This document shows positions 1 through 12,218 of a stretch of 64,000 nucleotides of DNA, piece by piece. The position numbers and the translations under genes are program-made. Within the stretch, counting starts at the first letter, position 1. Each line of letters starts with the position of its first letter. This stretch comes from Ischnura elegans (taxonomy: Eukaryota; Arthropoda; Insecta; Odonata; Coenagrionidae). Location: positions 98,504,566 through 98,568,565 of the forward strand of contig NC_060251.1 of assembly GCF_921293095.1 (NCBI RefSeq). The letters run 5' to 3'. The notes below the pieces were generated by a model that had not been told where the DNA came from, searched no databases, and saw only the letters and a program-made list of their open reading frames with translations.

Positions 1-3000
1 TGGGTGATTGGAAAGCGATTCTACCGAAAATGATAACATTCACTGGTGGCAAGCTAACTACTGAAAATTTTCGGGGAATGTACGGAAGAATTTTAAGTCA
101 CTGGGTCAGCTTTATTCAGACTGATACAACACACGCAAGCCTCAATAATGAAGTCGATACGGAGAATACAGGGAATTGAAAACCTATGCATAAAAGAGAG
201 ACGAAAATTTGATACCAGGAAGGGGAATATTATCGGAGAAAAATAAAATACGGAGTTGAAAAATTGGAAGGCTAAAATATCGGTCAAAAATGGCTATAAT
301 CATCACTCAGGCTGTCTTTCCCTGAAATCAATCCGGCAGCTCTTGCAATATGGTATAGGGTATTTTTTTGAAAATCGACATTACTGTATGTACTTATTTT
401 TTTACCAACTTTAATCTAAAAAAAGAAAATTCTCCGTAGCTAGAATAGTACATTCTTAAACATTAAAAAATCCTTAGTTATTTATAACAGAGGCAGAACA
501 TGTTTAATTGAAAAAGTCAGATGATTTTATGAGTTATCATACATTCAAGCTATAAAAGTTGGAGCAGTGGAAGTTAGACCGTAATCACATCCATTAGGTA
601 CCGAGATCTGCTTAGTGATGACCAGTCAGACATTTTGCAAGGTGCGTAACCTTAGTAATATTTACAGCGAAAGATCCCACAGTCATGACGGTTACGTTCA
701 TAGATGCCATACTACGCGACATGAGTCAAAGTAGTGCACTGTAAATTTTGATTCGAGGCGTTGGGAACGCATGGCGAATTTTAAGGATGTAGGTTAGCGA
801 CTGCGAGGTACAAAAAATAATATCCGCATAAGTTAAAAAAAAAACAAGCTTTTCCATTGTTCAATACAACCATCGAGGTCTTAAAAAATCAATTTAATGA
901 TACAGAGAAGGAAGATGATATAATCGTTCAGTTTTTAACCGAACACTTCTTCCGGAAATTTAAGCCAATATTAGCGCCATTTTCATCATATGATCGCTAT
1001 TTGACTGAACGAAGAACTGCACACGAAACTGCACGAATTTACATAGAAAAGCTTGGTAAAACGTCTGTTTTTCCTCAATTTCGAAGATAAATGAACCATG
1101 TATCGTAATGACTGCACATATTCATCCTTAACTCAGATCATACCCAAAAAATTAAGTCAATTTCACCATGGAAAAAGATTTATGACGAAATGGAAAATCC
1201 CGATGGTCAGCGGTAACGCATGTCCGGAAGGTACTGAGCCTCTTTACATGCTACATAATATCCCAGTAATAAGTCACAATTCACACCTCCCTTTTTTATT
1301 TCCATTCCTATCCTAAAAGCATTTTGCACATGCGTAGAGGATCAGAACGGAAAGGTATTGCTGCAGAAATTCTTCCCGGGTTCTCCATCGCGTCAGCTTT
1401 TCCATGGACGAAGATTCGATGTCGAAACCTCAATTAAATGCTCATCTGCCCTGATGAAGATGCGTGAGTCGGGAATCGAAACGTGGGCTAAAAAGAACGC
1501 GATGGAGAACCCGAGGATAATTCCTGCCGCTAAATCGCCGCAAAAGCCCACGATCCTTACTCGACTGCTTTCTCCTTTGAATCCGATCGGAAAGCAATGC
1601 TCGGCTAAGCTTGATTGTTACGTCATCGACAGGCGTCAGGAATGGCGAGGAAAATGGGATGAGTAAATACTTGAGGAACTGTTAATTTAGGCACAAAGTC
1701 GGATGACGTCAAATGTTTAGCGAAATACGGGAATTGTTTTCAAATTCAATTGGTGACCGCCTCCTGCGCCAGAGTATCGGCTCACTTCCAAGGGTTCACT
1801 TCCACAGGAACGGTTCATTTCTATCCATCTATCGTTGTTGCCTCAAGCAATGAATAGCTCAATGAACGATTCATTCGATGATCCAAAAGATATCCGAATA
1901 CGATAATTTTATTCGGAAATACTATACATCCGCCATTAGGTAAATGGAATGGAAAAATTTAGGCCTTAAAGCCAGATTATAGAGAAAATCAACAAATATA
2001 ATTAATAAAACGAACAACTTGATTCACATCATTAGAAGCATTAGGTTCAAAGATAACTTAGCTAGGACTGAACGCTAGGTATCATTCCTCTGAAGAAGTA
2101 CGACAAACGGCTGCACATAATTGAAATTGAGTGGAACAGTTTCTTAGCCGCATCGATATTTACTTACCTCCCTATCATATGCACGCTTTTTTCATCCCAA
2201 GGAGTCTTCTTCCACTATCCACGATTACATCTAACAAAACACGGTTGCGAAGCGCAAGAAAAACAATTGATGCGACACTGCTCGTCCCAACGGTTGACGC
2301 TTTTTTTCGATGCGATTTTCTCGATTGTTAAAAATTCGACCAGACCTCACGCTAATTTCCGAGAAAACATATTCCATTCCAAACAGATTCCATTGATTAT
2401 TCTATACAAACAATTTATTACTAGCAAGCAATTAAAATCTTTGGCCGACATTAAAAGAAAAGTGAAAGAATGGTTAATAAGTGAAACTGTAAACTTGTAT
2501 TTTCCTTAATTTAATCTGAAATGTACAAATAATATTAAATTTTCATATTTTTGTTTCAAAGCTCCTAAAACGTTTTGTGCCATTTTATTGTTTTTTTATG
2601 TCAATGAAGTTGTAACTTGTACTGTTACTTTTGTAATAAATGCTATGCTTTCGATGTTGGCACTATGTAGGATAAATGGAACCTTCTGACAAGCCATATG
2701 GCTTAGAAGGAGCAAGTTTGTACATGCTAATAAAGCCAATCTAATATTTACCATTTTCCATGAAATCGGAGATTAGAGGGAGGAAAACTGGGGGAAAGCT
2801 TAGCGATAGCACCCTCTGGACCGCGGCGCTCGGCTACCTTACCCTCTCTGTCACCACTCCTCGGCGTGCGTCGAGTGTTTATTCCCATGGAGACCGTCAT
2901 CCACCCCCACCTCCTCCCCTCTTCCGATCAGATCTTTCCTACACTTTTCTGATCCTTTCCCCAGGCAGGAAACGATCAAAGGATCAAGTTTGCTCCGGCA

Positions 3001-3701
3001 TACTCATCGCGGGGAAAACTTAATTATCCCTGATAAATACGACCGTTCGAAGCGAAACCAGATAAGAGGTGGAGGACGTAATCCACTTCGAAACTGAGCA
3101 TTTTATCATGTCTCAAGATATCTGGAGCGAAAAAAAACGAGGATGGAACTCGAGAGTTCTCCAAGATTAATCGGGAAACGAGAAAAACCTATCCAACGCA
3201 GCGGTGAAATGATATCATTCCGGAAATCTCGTTCAATTTTTTCCAGTTCTTTTCCGCAAAATTCAAACTGTTATCATTTCCAAATTCACCTTTTTATTGT
3301 CTAAAAATAAAAATAGTTTTTTTTTGTTTAATTTACCTCGAAATAATACGCTACGCCTCCATATTCGTATTCGCGAGATGGAAATTTTGAAGAAAAGAAA
3401 TTCCTAACTAAAATGACCAACAGCCCGAGGACGTCAACTGCGCCCATTCTTTGTCGTCAGAGTAAACAACAACCATCCTAATAACTACGAGAAATATTTT
3501 TATCTCCTAGCATGACGTCGGGGTTGATGCAGGGAGCCGGTCATGTATGTAGGCTTCGGATGGCATTCGATCAAACTGGGTTGGATGTAACTGTTTTCTA
3601 GTAAAAGTATTGATGTGAAATTTCCCGTGCAACAAGGATATACAGGGTTTTTCTGGAGGAATCTGTAATACTTCAGGTGGTGGTCGGGTAAGCAATTTTA
3701 A
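1..3701. other. No supported gene
   Basis: I see no coding region, RNA gene or structured repeat that I can support here. Short open frames occur at 857-1090, 1358-1666 and 2131-2509, but none has a recognisable motif, convincing splice sites or codon bias. A GC-richer patch at about 2800-3010 and another at 1370-1660 stand out from the AT-rich surroundings but have no assignable content. Confidence 0.5.
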
Positions 3702-4317
3702 CACTAGCACGCCCGAACAATCCTTACACCCTATTGGGCCCGAGTGGGTCAATTTGACCCAATATGACCATGTTTGCAGGTTATACTCAAAATACTCAAT
3801 TCATTCCCACTTTATTTATTAATATTGCTTATAAAGCATTCGGTAGGGTAGTAGAAAATTTAATTTGACATAAAATATTTAAATTTTAGTTGCTTAACAA
3901 TCTCTATGGTGTTATGGAAACTAGCTTCCACAAATTTGTGAATACCTATCACTTTTCCTCCGATGGGTTTGGGAGGTACAAAGAATTTCAATGGCATCAG
4001 GTTAAAAAAAAATTACAGTAACAATTTGACAAAAAATCAGTCTAAAACACACCGTTATATTGAATACAATGGAAAATTAGAAAGGCTTCAAATGGATTTG
4101 ATAGTCTGGGTCAAAATGAGCCATCCGGACACGGCAGGCACAAGTGATGAGAAAAAATAGAAAAAATAATAATATTAGGCCTAACTTTTGCACGGTGGTA
4201 AACCACATAAAATAATTAAAAGCCATGAAATATGAGTCTAAAATTTTTCTTTCTTTCAAAATAATCAACATAAATATTTCCTATTGGGTCAAATTGACCC
4301 AGTCGGGCATTCTAGTG
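3702..4317. mobile_element. piggyBac-type non-autonomous element (616 bp)
   Basis: The element is flanked by TTAA at 3698-3701 and 4318-4321, the target site of piggyBac transposons. The ends are inverted: CACTAGCACGCCCG on the left and CGGGCATTCTAGTG on the right. Just inside both ends is the palindrome TGGGTCAATTTGACCCA, separated from the left terminus by about 20 extra bases. The interior is AT-rich with no transposase, so this is a MITE that would need a transposase supplied elsewhere. Its ends do not match those of the whole piggyBac at 55689-59073, so a different family member probably mobilised it. Confidence 0.85.
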
Positions 4318-4375
4318 TTAAGCATTTTTGTCCATAAACATAGGGCCTCGACCAGGCCCGAGCTGGATCCCTTCT

Positions 4376-5222
4376 TAGAGTAGAATAGAATAGAATAGAA
4401 TTTTATTGTTCGAGGACTAGTGTCCAATGGAACAGGATTACAATTTAACTTTTTTTTTAGTTCTGGTGCTGCAAATGGACAAATGGATAGCTCTTCTCGA
4501 CAAACTCTTAGGGAGGTGGAAGGCCATAGGCAGAGGGTGCCAGCACTATTCAGGGGTAGGACTACCGGGTGTGTGTCTGGGGGTGTGGAATATAATAAAT
4601 AAATTCTCAAATTTTAATCCTTACCCTCTTGAGATTGAATCGAATCTCACCAGATTGAATTATATTAATTTTACTCATTACTATATTAACTCAAGGCGGT
4701 TGTGTGTGTATTCTGTTGAATGCCTCGCCGGAATTTCTGGTTTTATTGTGTTCACTAGTCCCAGCCTACTGGCTGTCTCCAGTGTGTTCCAGGAAAATTC
4801 GTTTCTGGTGTGTTTTTTCGTTGTATCATTTTAGTATTTCTAGTGGTGTGATTATTTAGGGGGAGGGGATATGATTTGGGAGGAATGCAGAGTTAGGAGT
4901 TCGGTGTTTAAAAGATGAATTTGGTGTATAGTTCCAGAGGTTGGCAATTTTTTCATTTTCTGTACGGCTGAGGAATTTCTTGAATTGTGTTAGATTTTCT
5001 TTTAAATCTTGGAGAATAGGTGTTATGTGAAGGTCCTTGCGTAAGTCCTTAATTCTTATAAGCCATGGAGCGCCAACTATTTTCCTTAGGAGGACGTTTT
5101 CACTTTTCTGGATTTTTGTGAGGTGTGTCTTCGAAGCCATCAGCCAGACCGGAGAAGGGTATGTCAGAAAAAGGTTTCAGCATGGTTTTATAACGCTGTT
5201 AAATGAGACATCATTGAAATAA
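4376..5222 (-). mobile_element. Jockey-like LINE, 3' end with reverse-transcriptase C-terminus
   Basis: On the minus strand a frame at 5140-4856 encodes ASKTHLTKIQKSENVLLRKI followed by a GAPW motif. This is the conserved region after the polymerase domain of Jockey-clade retrotransposons (consensus near S-KTH-KKLQ--QNK-LR-I--APW). The frame continues further 5' to about 5222 with matching sense (L-KP-LTY-SPVW), interrupted by a stop. Downstream sequence runs to a (TAGAA)n tail at 4376-4400 when read on the plus strand, a typical LINE 3' simple repeat. Endonuclease and catalytic polymerase motifs are absent, so this is a 5'-truncated dead copy. The clade is judged from pattern memory only. 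Confidence 0.7.
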
Positions 5223-5300
5223 AGTTAACCGCTTAATTTTGGTATTCTGACTGTAAAATTTGTCAGTTTCGGAACGAGAGGGCACCAAAGGTTTCCAGGC

Positions 5301-5787
5301 TTGAGGTCGCACCGGGATAGGTCCCGGCGGCCCAGCGAGGGCCTGCTATCAACTCCTTAGTTACAGAGCTATGGCAACCCAAAATTTGCTTTGGATGCGC
5401 TTTGCAGTTACCATGGAAATGGTTTTTCTTCGGTATCCAGCCTCTTCGACATTTACTCTAATACTTAGTATTTTTAAAGATATCAAATAATTAAGATCGG
5501 ATGAAAATTCGCGATCATAATTTTCTGAAATAATTGATTTTTAAAAGGAATGAGATTGCGCATTCGCATCGCTGATACTCGCTCAAAGCTTTCTTTTAAT
5601 TAAGCTCGAAGATAAACTTTTTCAGGCCAACTCTAATTATTTTACTTTCTTAAATATCCTAAGGGTTAAATAAAATGTTGAAAAGGCTGGATACCCAAAA
5701 AATCATTTTTTTATGGTAACTGCAAGGTGCATCCAAGGAAATGTTTGCGTTGCCGAAGTTCAGTAACTAAGGAATTTCGACCTCATG
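5301..5787. mobile_element. MITE with long inverted repeats
   Basis: About 490 bp bounded by TGAGGTCG on the left and CGACCTCA on the right. The inverted arms extend over roughly 130 bp. Both contain CTCCTTAGTTAC or its near match, TTGCAGTTACCAT and GGTATCCAGCCT in the same order from the ends. The left arm carries about 40 bp of extra GC-rich sequence near its terminus. There is no coding capacity. I could not define a target-site duplication, so the superfamily is unassigned. Confidence 0.7.
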
Positions 5788-5962
5788 TTTGAGGACAAAA
5801 AATTCTTAAAAGTCCACCCCCCCCCCCTACAATCTCCTGAAGTATTGCAAATTCCTCCTGAAACATCCTGAATATTAAGCCTGAATGATACGATCATTTT
5901 TTTTGTCATTTTCGAGTAATCACTCGATCACATCGATCATTCGAATATGATCGTCGGGGACA

Positions 5963-6726
5963 ATAGGGTAGTTTCCTTCATAAAAGAAAACGAAAGGCAT
6001 TGATTGCGATTCGTTACCCACCATTACTGTATTCATAATATACAAATTATTTCGTTTTAGAAATACCGGTTTAGACGAATGGCAATGGTCCATTTTTATT
6101 CTCATTTGAAAAGGGCCAGATTGGCGCCCATGCGATTCCACTCCACGTGACGTCACAGGGACCTAGTTTCTATAGGAGAAGATAGGAGTTATACATCGTC
6201 TGAGGTTACCAATGCATGCATGAGGCGCAGAGCTCAGGGAAACATGTCTTAATAATCACTTATTAAAACTGGCTAAGGTCGGAAAGTTTTCTTCATTTGA
6301 TAAGGTATTAATAATCCTTATTTAAGCCAAGCGCTACCAGCCAGCAGGGTACTCAGCTACCCGCTAGCAGCCTGCGTCGTATCAGCGCTCAATTCGCCTC
6401 AAGGTCACAGCGGGAACCAGAAATACGTCACACGGAGAGATTTCCCGGCATTCATACTTACGCGTCGCGTTTTCGCGCGCTTGAAAATTTTCACTTTTCA
6501 TTTAAACGCGGAAAATAGATATCGTCATTTAAAAATCTAAAATCGTGAAATACGTACTCCATGAGTAATAATCTTTCGATTTAGGCAAAAAAGATTATAG
6601 GAAACCACTTTAAATCATTTTAAGTCATTTTAAGTCATTTAAAAATCTGAAAGCGTGAAATACGTACTCTGGGAGTAATAATCTTTCGATTTAGACAATA
6701 AAAAAAAATAATAGGAAACCACCCTA
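5963..6726 (+). mobile_element. TA-flanked MITE, family 1, copy A
   Basis: Ends are TAGGGTAGTTTCC on the left and GGAAACCACCCTA on the right, so the element carries TA at both outer edges, consistent with a Tc1/mariner-like target. The same family recurs at 7558-8184 (inverted), 37402-37838 and 44091-44746. This copy holds CACGTGACGTCA near 6144 (overlapping E-box and CRE). Its right end is present twice: one terminal unit ends in ATAGGAAACCAC at about 6607 and a second ends at 6726. No open frame is shared between copies. Confidence 0.85.
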
Positions 6727-7557
6727 TCAACGACCCTTACACTTGACAAATAGCAAAACTCGGCCGTTAAACGGTGATTGTGGGCAAGGTCGCTAAACAC
6801 GGGCACCGTCTCCAGGTTAAACACAGAGTTCTCAGTTCCTTGAATATGGTGCCCGAGTCAGTTCCCGAAACTGTGGAGGCTATGGAGATATTTACCCGGC
6901 TGGTAGACCGAGGGCAGCTCCTGAAAACGATTCGCCGGGAAAGCACCGAATCATATTCTACTTTACATGAAGAAAACATCAAAAAATTTGACTTTCCACA
7001 CATTATAAATGTTGAATTTTATAAGCATCTTCGATGGATTCCATGGGGACAAATTTACTTTTACTTAACTATTGTTTCATGCTTATACTGCTGACATCTA
7101 CACCCACCTGAAAGTGAATTTCAATATTCAGGACTTTTGACTACATTCAAGCTCATTCGGAGGTCATAGTAGTAAATTAACCATATAAGTGAATTTCGAT
7201 GAAAAGTGTAAAAAGTTTCGAAAAAGCGACCTATAGAAAGTATTTCGCATTCATTGTTTATAACTTATGAACATTCTTCGCAACTTCATTTTCTGAGGTT
7301 CATGAAACGTTTTATTCCAAAGATCTTGAGGGGAGATCATAAATCAAGAATTCTAAAATAAAAAAAAAGACCGTCCCTCAGAAATAAAGTATAACTTACA
7401 TAATAACCAGAAAGAATCAGGCAATACTCAATACGTTTGATGGTTTCATTTCGATATCCAAGTAGATGTAAATGATAAAATTGATGGGATACTCAAATGA
7501 GGGACGGCAGCTTGAATTTATTCAGAGACTCTGAGAACAAATTTTACTTATTATGAA
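6727..7557. other. Unassigned segment between two inverted family-1 MITEs
   Basis: 831 bp lie between copies A and B, which point in opposite directions. An open frame at 6774-7094 on the plus strand (106 residues, including SVPETVEAMEIFTRLVDRG) looks protein-like but matches nothing I recognise and has no obvious splice partners. I do not call it a gene. Confidence 0.4.
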
Positions 7558-8184
7558 TAGGGTGGTTTTCTATTATTTTTTATTTCCTCCTGGAGTACGT
7601 ATTTCACGTTTTCAGATTTTTAAATGACGATATCTATTTTTCGCGATTAACTGAAAAGTGAAAATTTTCAAGCGCGCGAAAACGCGACGGCTAAGTATGA
7701 ATGCTGGGAAAACTCCGCGTGACGTCGTTGTGGTTCCCGCTGCCGCAAGTGAAGTAACCTTGGGGCGAGGCTTTGAGCGCTGATACGACGCAGGATGCTA
7801 GCAGGTAGCAGAGTACCATTCTAGCTGGTAGCGCTTGGCTTAAATAAGGATTATTAATACCTTATCAAACGAGGAAAACTTTCCGACCTTAGGCAGTTTT
7901 AATAGGTGATTTAGAGCTCCGTGCCTCATGCATGCATTGGTAATCTCAGACGATGTAAAACTCCTATTTACTCGTATAGGAACTAGGTCCCTGTGACGTC
8001 ACGTGGAGTGGCATCGCACAGGCGCCAATCTGGCCTTTTTCAAATGAGGATAAAATTGACCATTGCCATTCGTCTAAACCGTGATTTCTAAAACCAAATA
8101 AGTATTTTATGATGAATACACTAATGGTGAGTAACAATTCGCAATTAATGCCTTTCGTTTTCTTTGATGAAGGAAACTACCCTA
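7558..8184 (-). mobile_element. TA-flanked MITE, family 1, copy B
   Basis: An inverted copy of the family at 5963-6726, running from TAGGGTGGTTTTC to GGAAACTACCCTA. It keeps the internal landmarks in reverse order: TCAAGCGCGCGAAAACGCG, TAATAATCCTTATTTAAGCC, and TGACGTCACGTGG at 7994-8006. Length is 627 bp. Sequence agreement with copies A and D over the whole length is high but not perfect, indicating moderate age. Confidence 0.85.
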
Positions 8185-8187
8185 TTC

Positions 8188-8456
8188 CCTCGGGGGAGCG
8201 TGGTAGTCTAGTGTGTAGAGCGCTTGGCAGCTGATCGAGAGTTCAAATCCCGAGTGAAGCCTTCAGACGCTTTCAAATCAAATCCTCGAAGTACGAGGTG
8301 GCTCAGTGAAAGGAACTGCCCCCCCCCCCCCCCCCACCATCCTAAATGTGTGAAGGTCGCAAACTTGTGCCTTAGTTCTGGGTGAGCTCTACCCTCCCAT
8401 ATCAAACCCAACCTTCGGGTTGAATTAACGAGTAAGTATATCATCTCAAAAAAGTT
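8188..8456 (+). repeat. tRNA-derived SINE
   Basis: The head resembles a tRNA gene: GTGGTAGTCTAGTG fits an A box and GAGTTCAAATCCCG fits a B box about 45 bp downstream, the spacing of an internal Pol III promoter. A non-tRNA body follows, containing a run of about 17 C and the sequence GGGTGAGCTCTACCCTCCC. The end is CTCAAAAAA, a short A tail. It sits immediately beyond copy B of the family-1 MITE. Part of the body recurs at about 18478-18520. The tRNA part has drifted too far for a functional tRNA gene. Confidence 0.75.
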
Positions 8457-10290
8457 CTATATTATCTTAAATGGTTAATAAGGTCATTGATATCATGCTC
8501 CACAAGACAGTTTGTCAACACTGATTTGAATAACGTTAAAACTCGGAAAAGTATTTTTTTTTTACTTTTAAAAACACAAATCGATATAACAAAAAAACAC
8601 TTGTTTAAATTTGTACACAAGTCTGTACTTGATCGGAAAACAACCCAGCCAGCACGAGGTAGTGAAGTATCGAAGTTTGGATTCGTTGGGGATATCGCGG
8701 GAGGGCTTTCGGATGCATAAGTGAAAAGACGCTCTACTACGCACACTGGAGATCGAATCATGAAAAAGCGAAAAGGAACTGTGTTCCAGCGCAAAATAAT
8801 AAAATCCGATAAATTTTTAAAATGTCCAAAGGTTAGCTGTGCGATTCGTCAAAAACTGCTAAAAGCGATCGGAGCTTTGTAAAGATTTCCCAGAAGCCAA
8901 TGGACAATCGGAGGCTACGTGCTAGTCTAAGATTGTTTCAGTAATTAAGAATAAATTTTATTTTGTTTTTATTTTATTTTAATAAAGTGGTACACAAACA
9001 GCAAGACTCCCAATTTATAGTTCACTAATAACAACTAATATTAAATAATTAAATAAATAATTATAAATTACAAATTTAAATAAAACAAAAACGAAAACAA
9101 CAAACATTTATCCAGCTATATAGTCTTTCATGAGTTAAATAAGTTGATGCCAGGTGAGTTAAATATTAAATTGTTAGAGAAAACGGATCAATATCACCCG
9201 GGAGATTATTTATTGGAAAATATTAGGAAAAATTCTATGGGATAGAGAGCGCTTAATTACACATAGCCTGGGTTTAGGAATGTGGAGTAAAGAGGTAGAT
9301 CGGGTGTGGCGGGAAGGTACTCTGATGTTCAGGGCATTATATCATAAATATCTTTAAGAGCGACCAGGAGAACATCATTTTATAATCCTCCCTATATCTC
9401 TAGCTCCAAAAGAAACGATTAAGAAAGAGAGATATTTTTCACGACCAAAAGGTATAAGAATTGGTTTTTCCCCCTACAAAGAGGTTGAATGAATTCTTGG
9501 TGAGACTCAGTGGTTAAACATCTCCAACGGGTACCTTCTAGTCTTTAAAACAAAAAAAACACAGGCTAGTGTCCTTAAACCCCCTTCGCCTCTATTGAGG
9601 CGGCTTGAAGGGGCAAATGTAGATGTATTGATTGGCTCTGCTAAATGTAAATTTAACGTTCATATTCAGCAAGGCAAAATTCAGCCACCCAAGAAAAATA
9701 TCTGCCAGGAAAATTCACTACTTGAGGATAAACTTCCACAGGTCTTGTGGTTTTTACCACACTTCCGGTGACCTGCATTCGGGAAGGAGCTAGGTACTCG
9801 TTAAAAAACCATTACCGAGTGTTCCCACCGCAAAGCTTTAGTCATAAGGGTATCTAGCCCTCTGGACTTAAAACCTATGCTTGAAAAGAAGTAAGCTCGT
9901 AAAATGAAAGGCACGAAGACAATTTTTGTTCAAAATTAGCGCACTTACAAAAAAATTATTCTTCTTCGAGTACTTACGACCACCGTTTCCATACTTCCAA
10001 CGATTTTTATTCTCCGAGATGATATTTTTTCCTTTAACTTTCTACTCTTGTACTGCTTTTTAAAGCTTATAATTTCTCAGTATTATTTAACCCATGTTTC
10101 TTCGCGGTAAGCCCTTTGTTCAACACTAACCTTTTGTGCATGATTTATTCAGCAATATTAGCTTTCTTGTCTTGTTAACTTGAATGACAGTTTTGAGTTG
10201 CATTGAGCGACGTATGCTTGGTGGAAGAGAACACCGCCTGCACAAATATTTAAGAGTTATTATTTTATCGTTTATTTTTAAAGCCATCCG
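8457..10290. repeat. Unclassified dispersed repeat plus unassigned sequence
   Basis: Pieces of 8840-9510 match 62755-63025 in the same order and orientation: GATTCGTCAAAAACTGCT; then a block containing GAGCGAC, AGAACATCAT and GAAACGAT; then AAGAGAGATATTTT and GGTAT-GAATT-GTTTT. In this copy the interval is stretched by about 340 bp of AT-rich sequence (8950-9290), probably an insertion. No terminal repeats or coding frame are visible, so the class is unknown. I see nothing supportable in 9510-10290. Confidence 0.5.
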
Positions 10291-10299
10291 GACTACACT

Positions 10300-11335
10300 A
10301 GTGAGGGTAGCCGATGGAGAATCTGTAAGAGCATTTGCTGAGGTGTGAGGTAAGGTTGTCTACTATGACCGTTGCTTTTGAACGTGTCCGCTGAGGATAT
10401 GGTAAGAGAGACCTGGGATGAGTTGGAAGCAGATAGGCTCAAGATAAAGTAGGCGTGCAAAAGTTGAATAGGTAGAGCAATTCAACTATTTGGGCAGCAC
10501 GCTAGAGGAAAACCTATACATCAGTAAGGTTATGAGGAAGAGAATGCGTTAGAAAAGGAGGCGTTCATGAACAGGAATGAGATTGTGAGAGACAGTGGCG
10601 CAGCGAGGGGGGTTTTAGGGGTTAAAACCCCCCCAGATCTCAGAGAAATATTTAAATTTAAACCATTTTACTTAATTTGATTGATATTACTAATAGAATA
10701 GTGTAAGGATAAATAAAATATCCCTCAGAAAGCCGTAAAACTCACCATTTTGAACCGTTTATCTTAAAATTCCGCTACCTATTTATTAATCTCGCACCTA
10801 CCGCTTATCCTGGTGGGTATTCCATACCCCCACACACCCCGGTAGTATTTTTTGCACCTCAACCCCCCCCCCCCCCCCTCCCAGCCTTAATTTCTGGCTG
10901 CGCTCCTGGTGAGAGAAATGTTATGCAACGGTTGAAAGAAAAGTCAAAGGAAGGGTGGAGTGTAGCATTTTACGGTGCGGGAAGGTGGGCACTTAGGAAG
11001 GTGGGTGAGAGACGACTGGAGGCGTTCCACATGTGGGTCTCGAGGAGAATGGAGGTGAAGGAGACGGTGAAGAGGAAGAGCGACGCAGTGCCGGACATGG
11101 TGAGTGAGGATAGGAAGCTTCTAGATGAGATACGGAGGAGACAGAAGATATGAATGGAGGAAGTATTTAGCGGGGAGGGGATGTTGAAGACAGTGTTAGA
11201 GGGTAGAATGTTGGGCAAACGAGGCAGAGAAAAGTGGATAATAGGAATTTTAGATAGAATGAGAGGGAGTAGGGCACATTGTGAATTGACGAGAATGGAG
11301 ATTACCAGAATGCTTCTCATATAATAAACCATGAG
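10300..11335 (+). mobile_element. LINE fragment (endonuclease-RT type), copy 1
   Basis: Broken plus-strand frames encode the late reverse-transcriptase region of a non-LTR element. These include a V-A-EDMVRETWDELEAD segment after the RQGCPLSP position, VEQFNYLGSTLEEN, EKEAFMNRNEI, then WALRKVGERRLEAFHMWVSR and KLLDEIRRRQK, and finally GEGMLKTVLEGRMLGKRGR. This order is that of the insect endonuclease-reverse-transcriptase LINEs also seen at 20930-23075. The catalytic YADD block is missing. A hAT-type MITE is inserted at 10593-10908. A non-functional remnant. Confidence 0.75.
10593..10908. mobile_element. hAT-type MITE nested in LINE copy 1
   Basis: 316 bp flanked by the exact 8-bp duplication GTGAGAGA (10585-10592 and 10909-10916). 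The ends are CAGTGGCGCAGC on the left and GCTGCGCTCCTG on the right. The CAG-start and 8-bp duplication are the hallmark of hAT elements. Both subterminal regions are rich in G or C homopolymer, including a run of about 17 C near the right end. There is no coding capacity. Removing it and one duplicate restores LINE continuity, so it inserted after the LINE. Confidence 0.85.
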
Positions 11336-12050
11336 GCCTACCTTAACCAGTAAAATGCATGTCCCGCGACTAGGCTTCCGCTTCCGCCCAAGCCGTACGG
11401 TAGTCTTGTGCGAATTCGCAGGAAACGATATTACTTTATTCACTGTATCCAAACTTATGACATTTGATGTTCAACGAGTCATCCCGGCCCCCCCCCCCCC
11501 CCCCATAGTTACGTCATTGATCCGGAGCATCATGCAAGTAAATGGCCCAGGTAAAGTTTAAACGCCACTTTTTTGTATTTGTGCCACTGTTTGGAACTCT
11601 GGAATCAGAAACACGAACATTATAGCATTTCGTTTTCTCAAGGAAATAATTTGCGCTACCGATTTCAAGGAATTTCCACTATTTGAAGGAAATGCAAGCG
11701 ACAAATAAATCTGTATTACCAACAACAGTTTTAAAAAATTACCATAAAACAATAAATAGCACCATTTGAGGGTTAAAAAATATGATGTAGCAACAGATTG
11801 TGAATTTCAAGGAAATGGAAAACAAATTTTTCATGAAAACCTGTTATTCTTTGAACAAGTATTATGCGTATTTGTTCAACGTATAACAGGCTTCCATAGG
11901 CAAAAAAAATTGCTATAAGTATCTCCATTTCCTTATTCCTCTGTCTTACATATTCAACTGTCTTCAATTATTCGCAAAAATATCTGCATTGGGGACATTA
12001 TTCCCCATTTTTTTCTGTCCCAGACCACCGTGCGGATATGGCGGAGATAT
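11336..12050. other. No supported feature
   Basis: AT-rich sequence with a run of about 16 C at 11489-11504. I see no gene or structured repeat. Confidence 0.4.
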
Positions 12051-12054
12051 GTCA

Positions 12055-12205
12055 GAGATTACCCGATATCTACTTGGGTGCTTTGTGGAGTGCACTTCAA
12101 TTACAGCACTTTGTCTGTCGGATGGGACGTTAACCCGCTCAATAGGCCCTTTCCGTTAAAAGTAGGCTGATACCGACGCGTGTCTCTTCTTCCTTCCTCC
12201 CCAAC
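12055..12205 (+). repeat. SINE body fragment
   Basis: Contains GCACTTTGTCTGTCGGATGG followed by GACGTTAA, AGTAGGCTGATACCGACG and a pyrimidine-rich stretch. The same order occurs at 40835-41060 (GCAC-ATGTCTGTC-GATGAGACCTTAAGCCGTGG). This arrangement is common in arthropod SINE bodies. No tRNA-like head remains in this copy. Confidence 0.55.
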
Positions 12206-12218
12206 GACTTAAAGTCTA

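Noticed and set aside
857-1090. 77-residue frame with protein-like composition
   Set aside because: No ATG start (begins at TTG), no convincing splice acceptor and no recognised homology.
1358-1666. 102-residue open frame in a GC-richer patch
   Set aside because: No motif, no splice context and no codon bias; a GC-rich patch alone lengthens chance frames.
4427-4834. 135-residue plus-strand frame
   Set aside because: Lies antisense to the 3' region of the Jockey-like LINE and has no features of its own.
8188-8260. Possible functional tRNA gene
   Set aside because: A and B boxes are present, but the cloverleaf does not close and a SINE body with an A tail follows.
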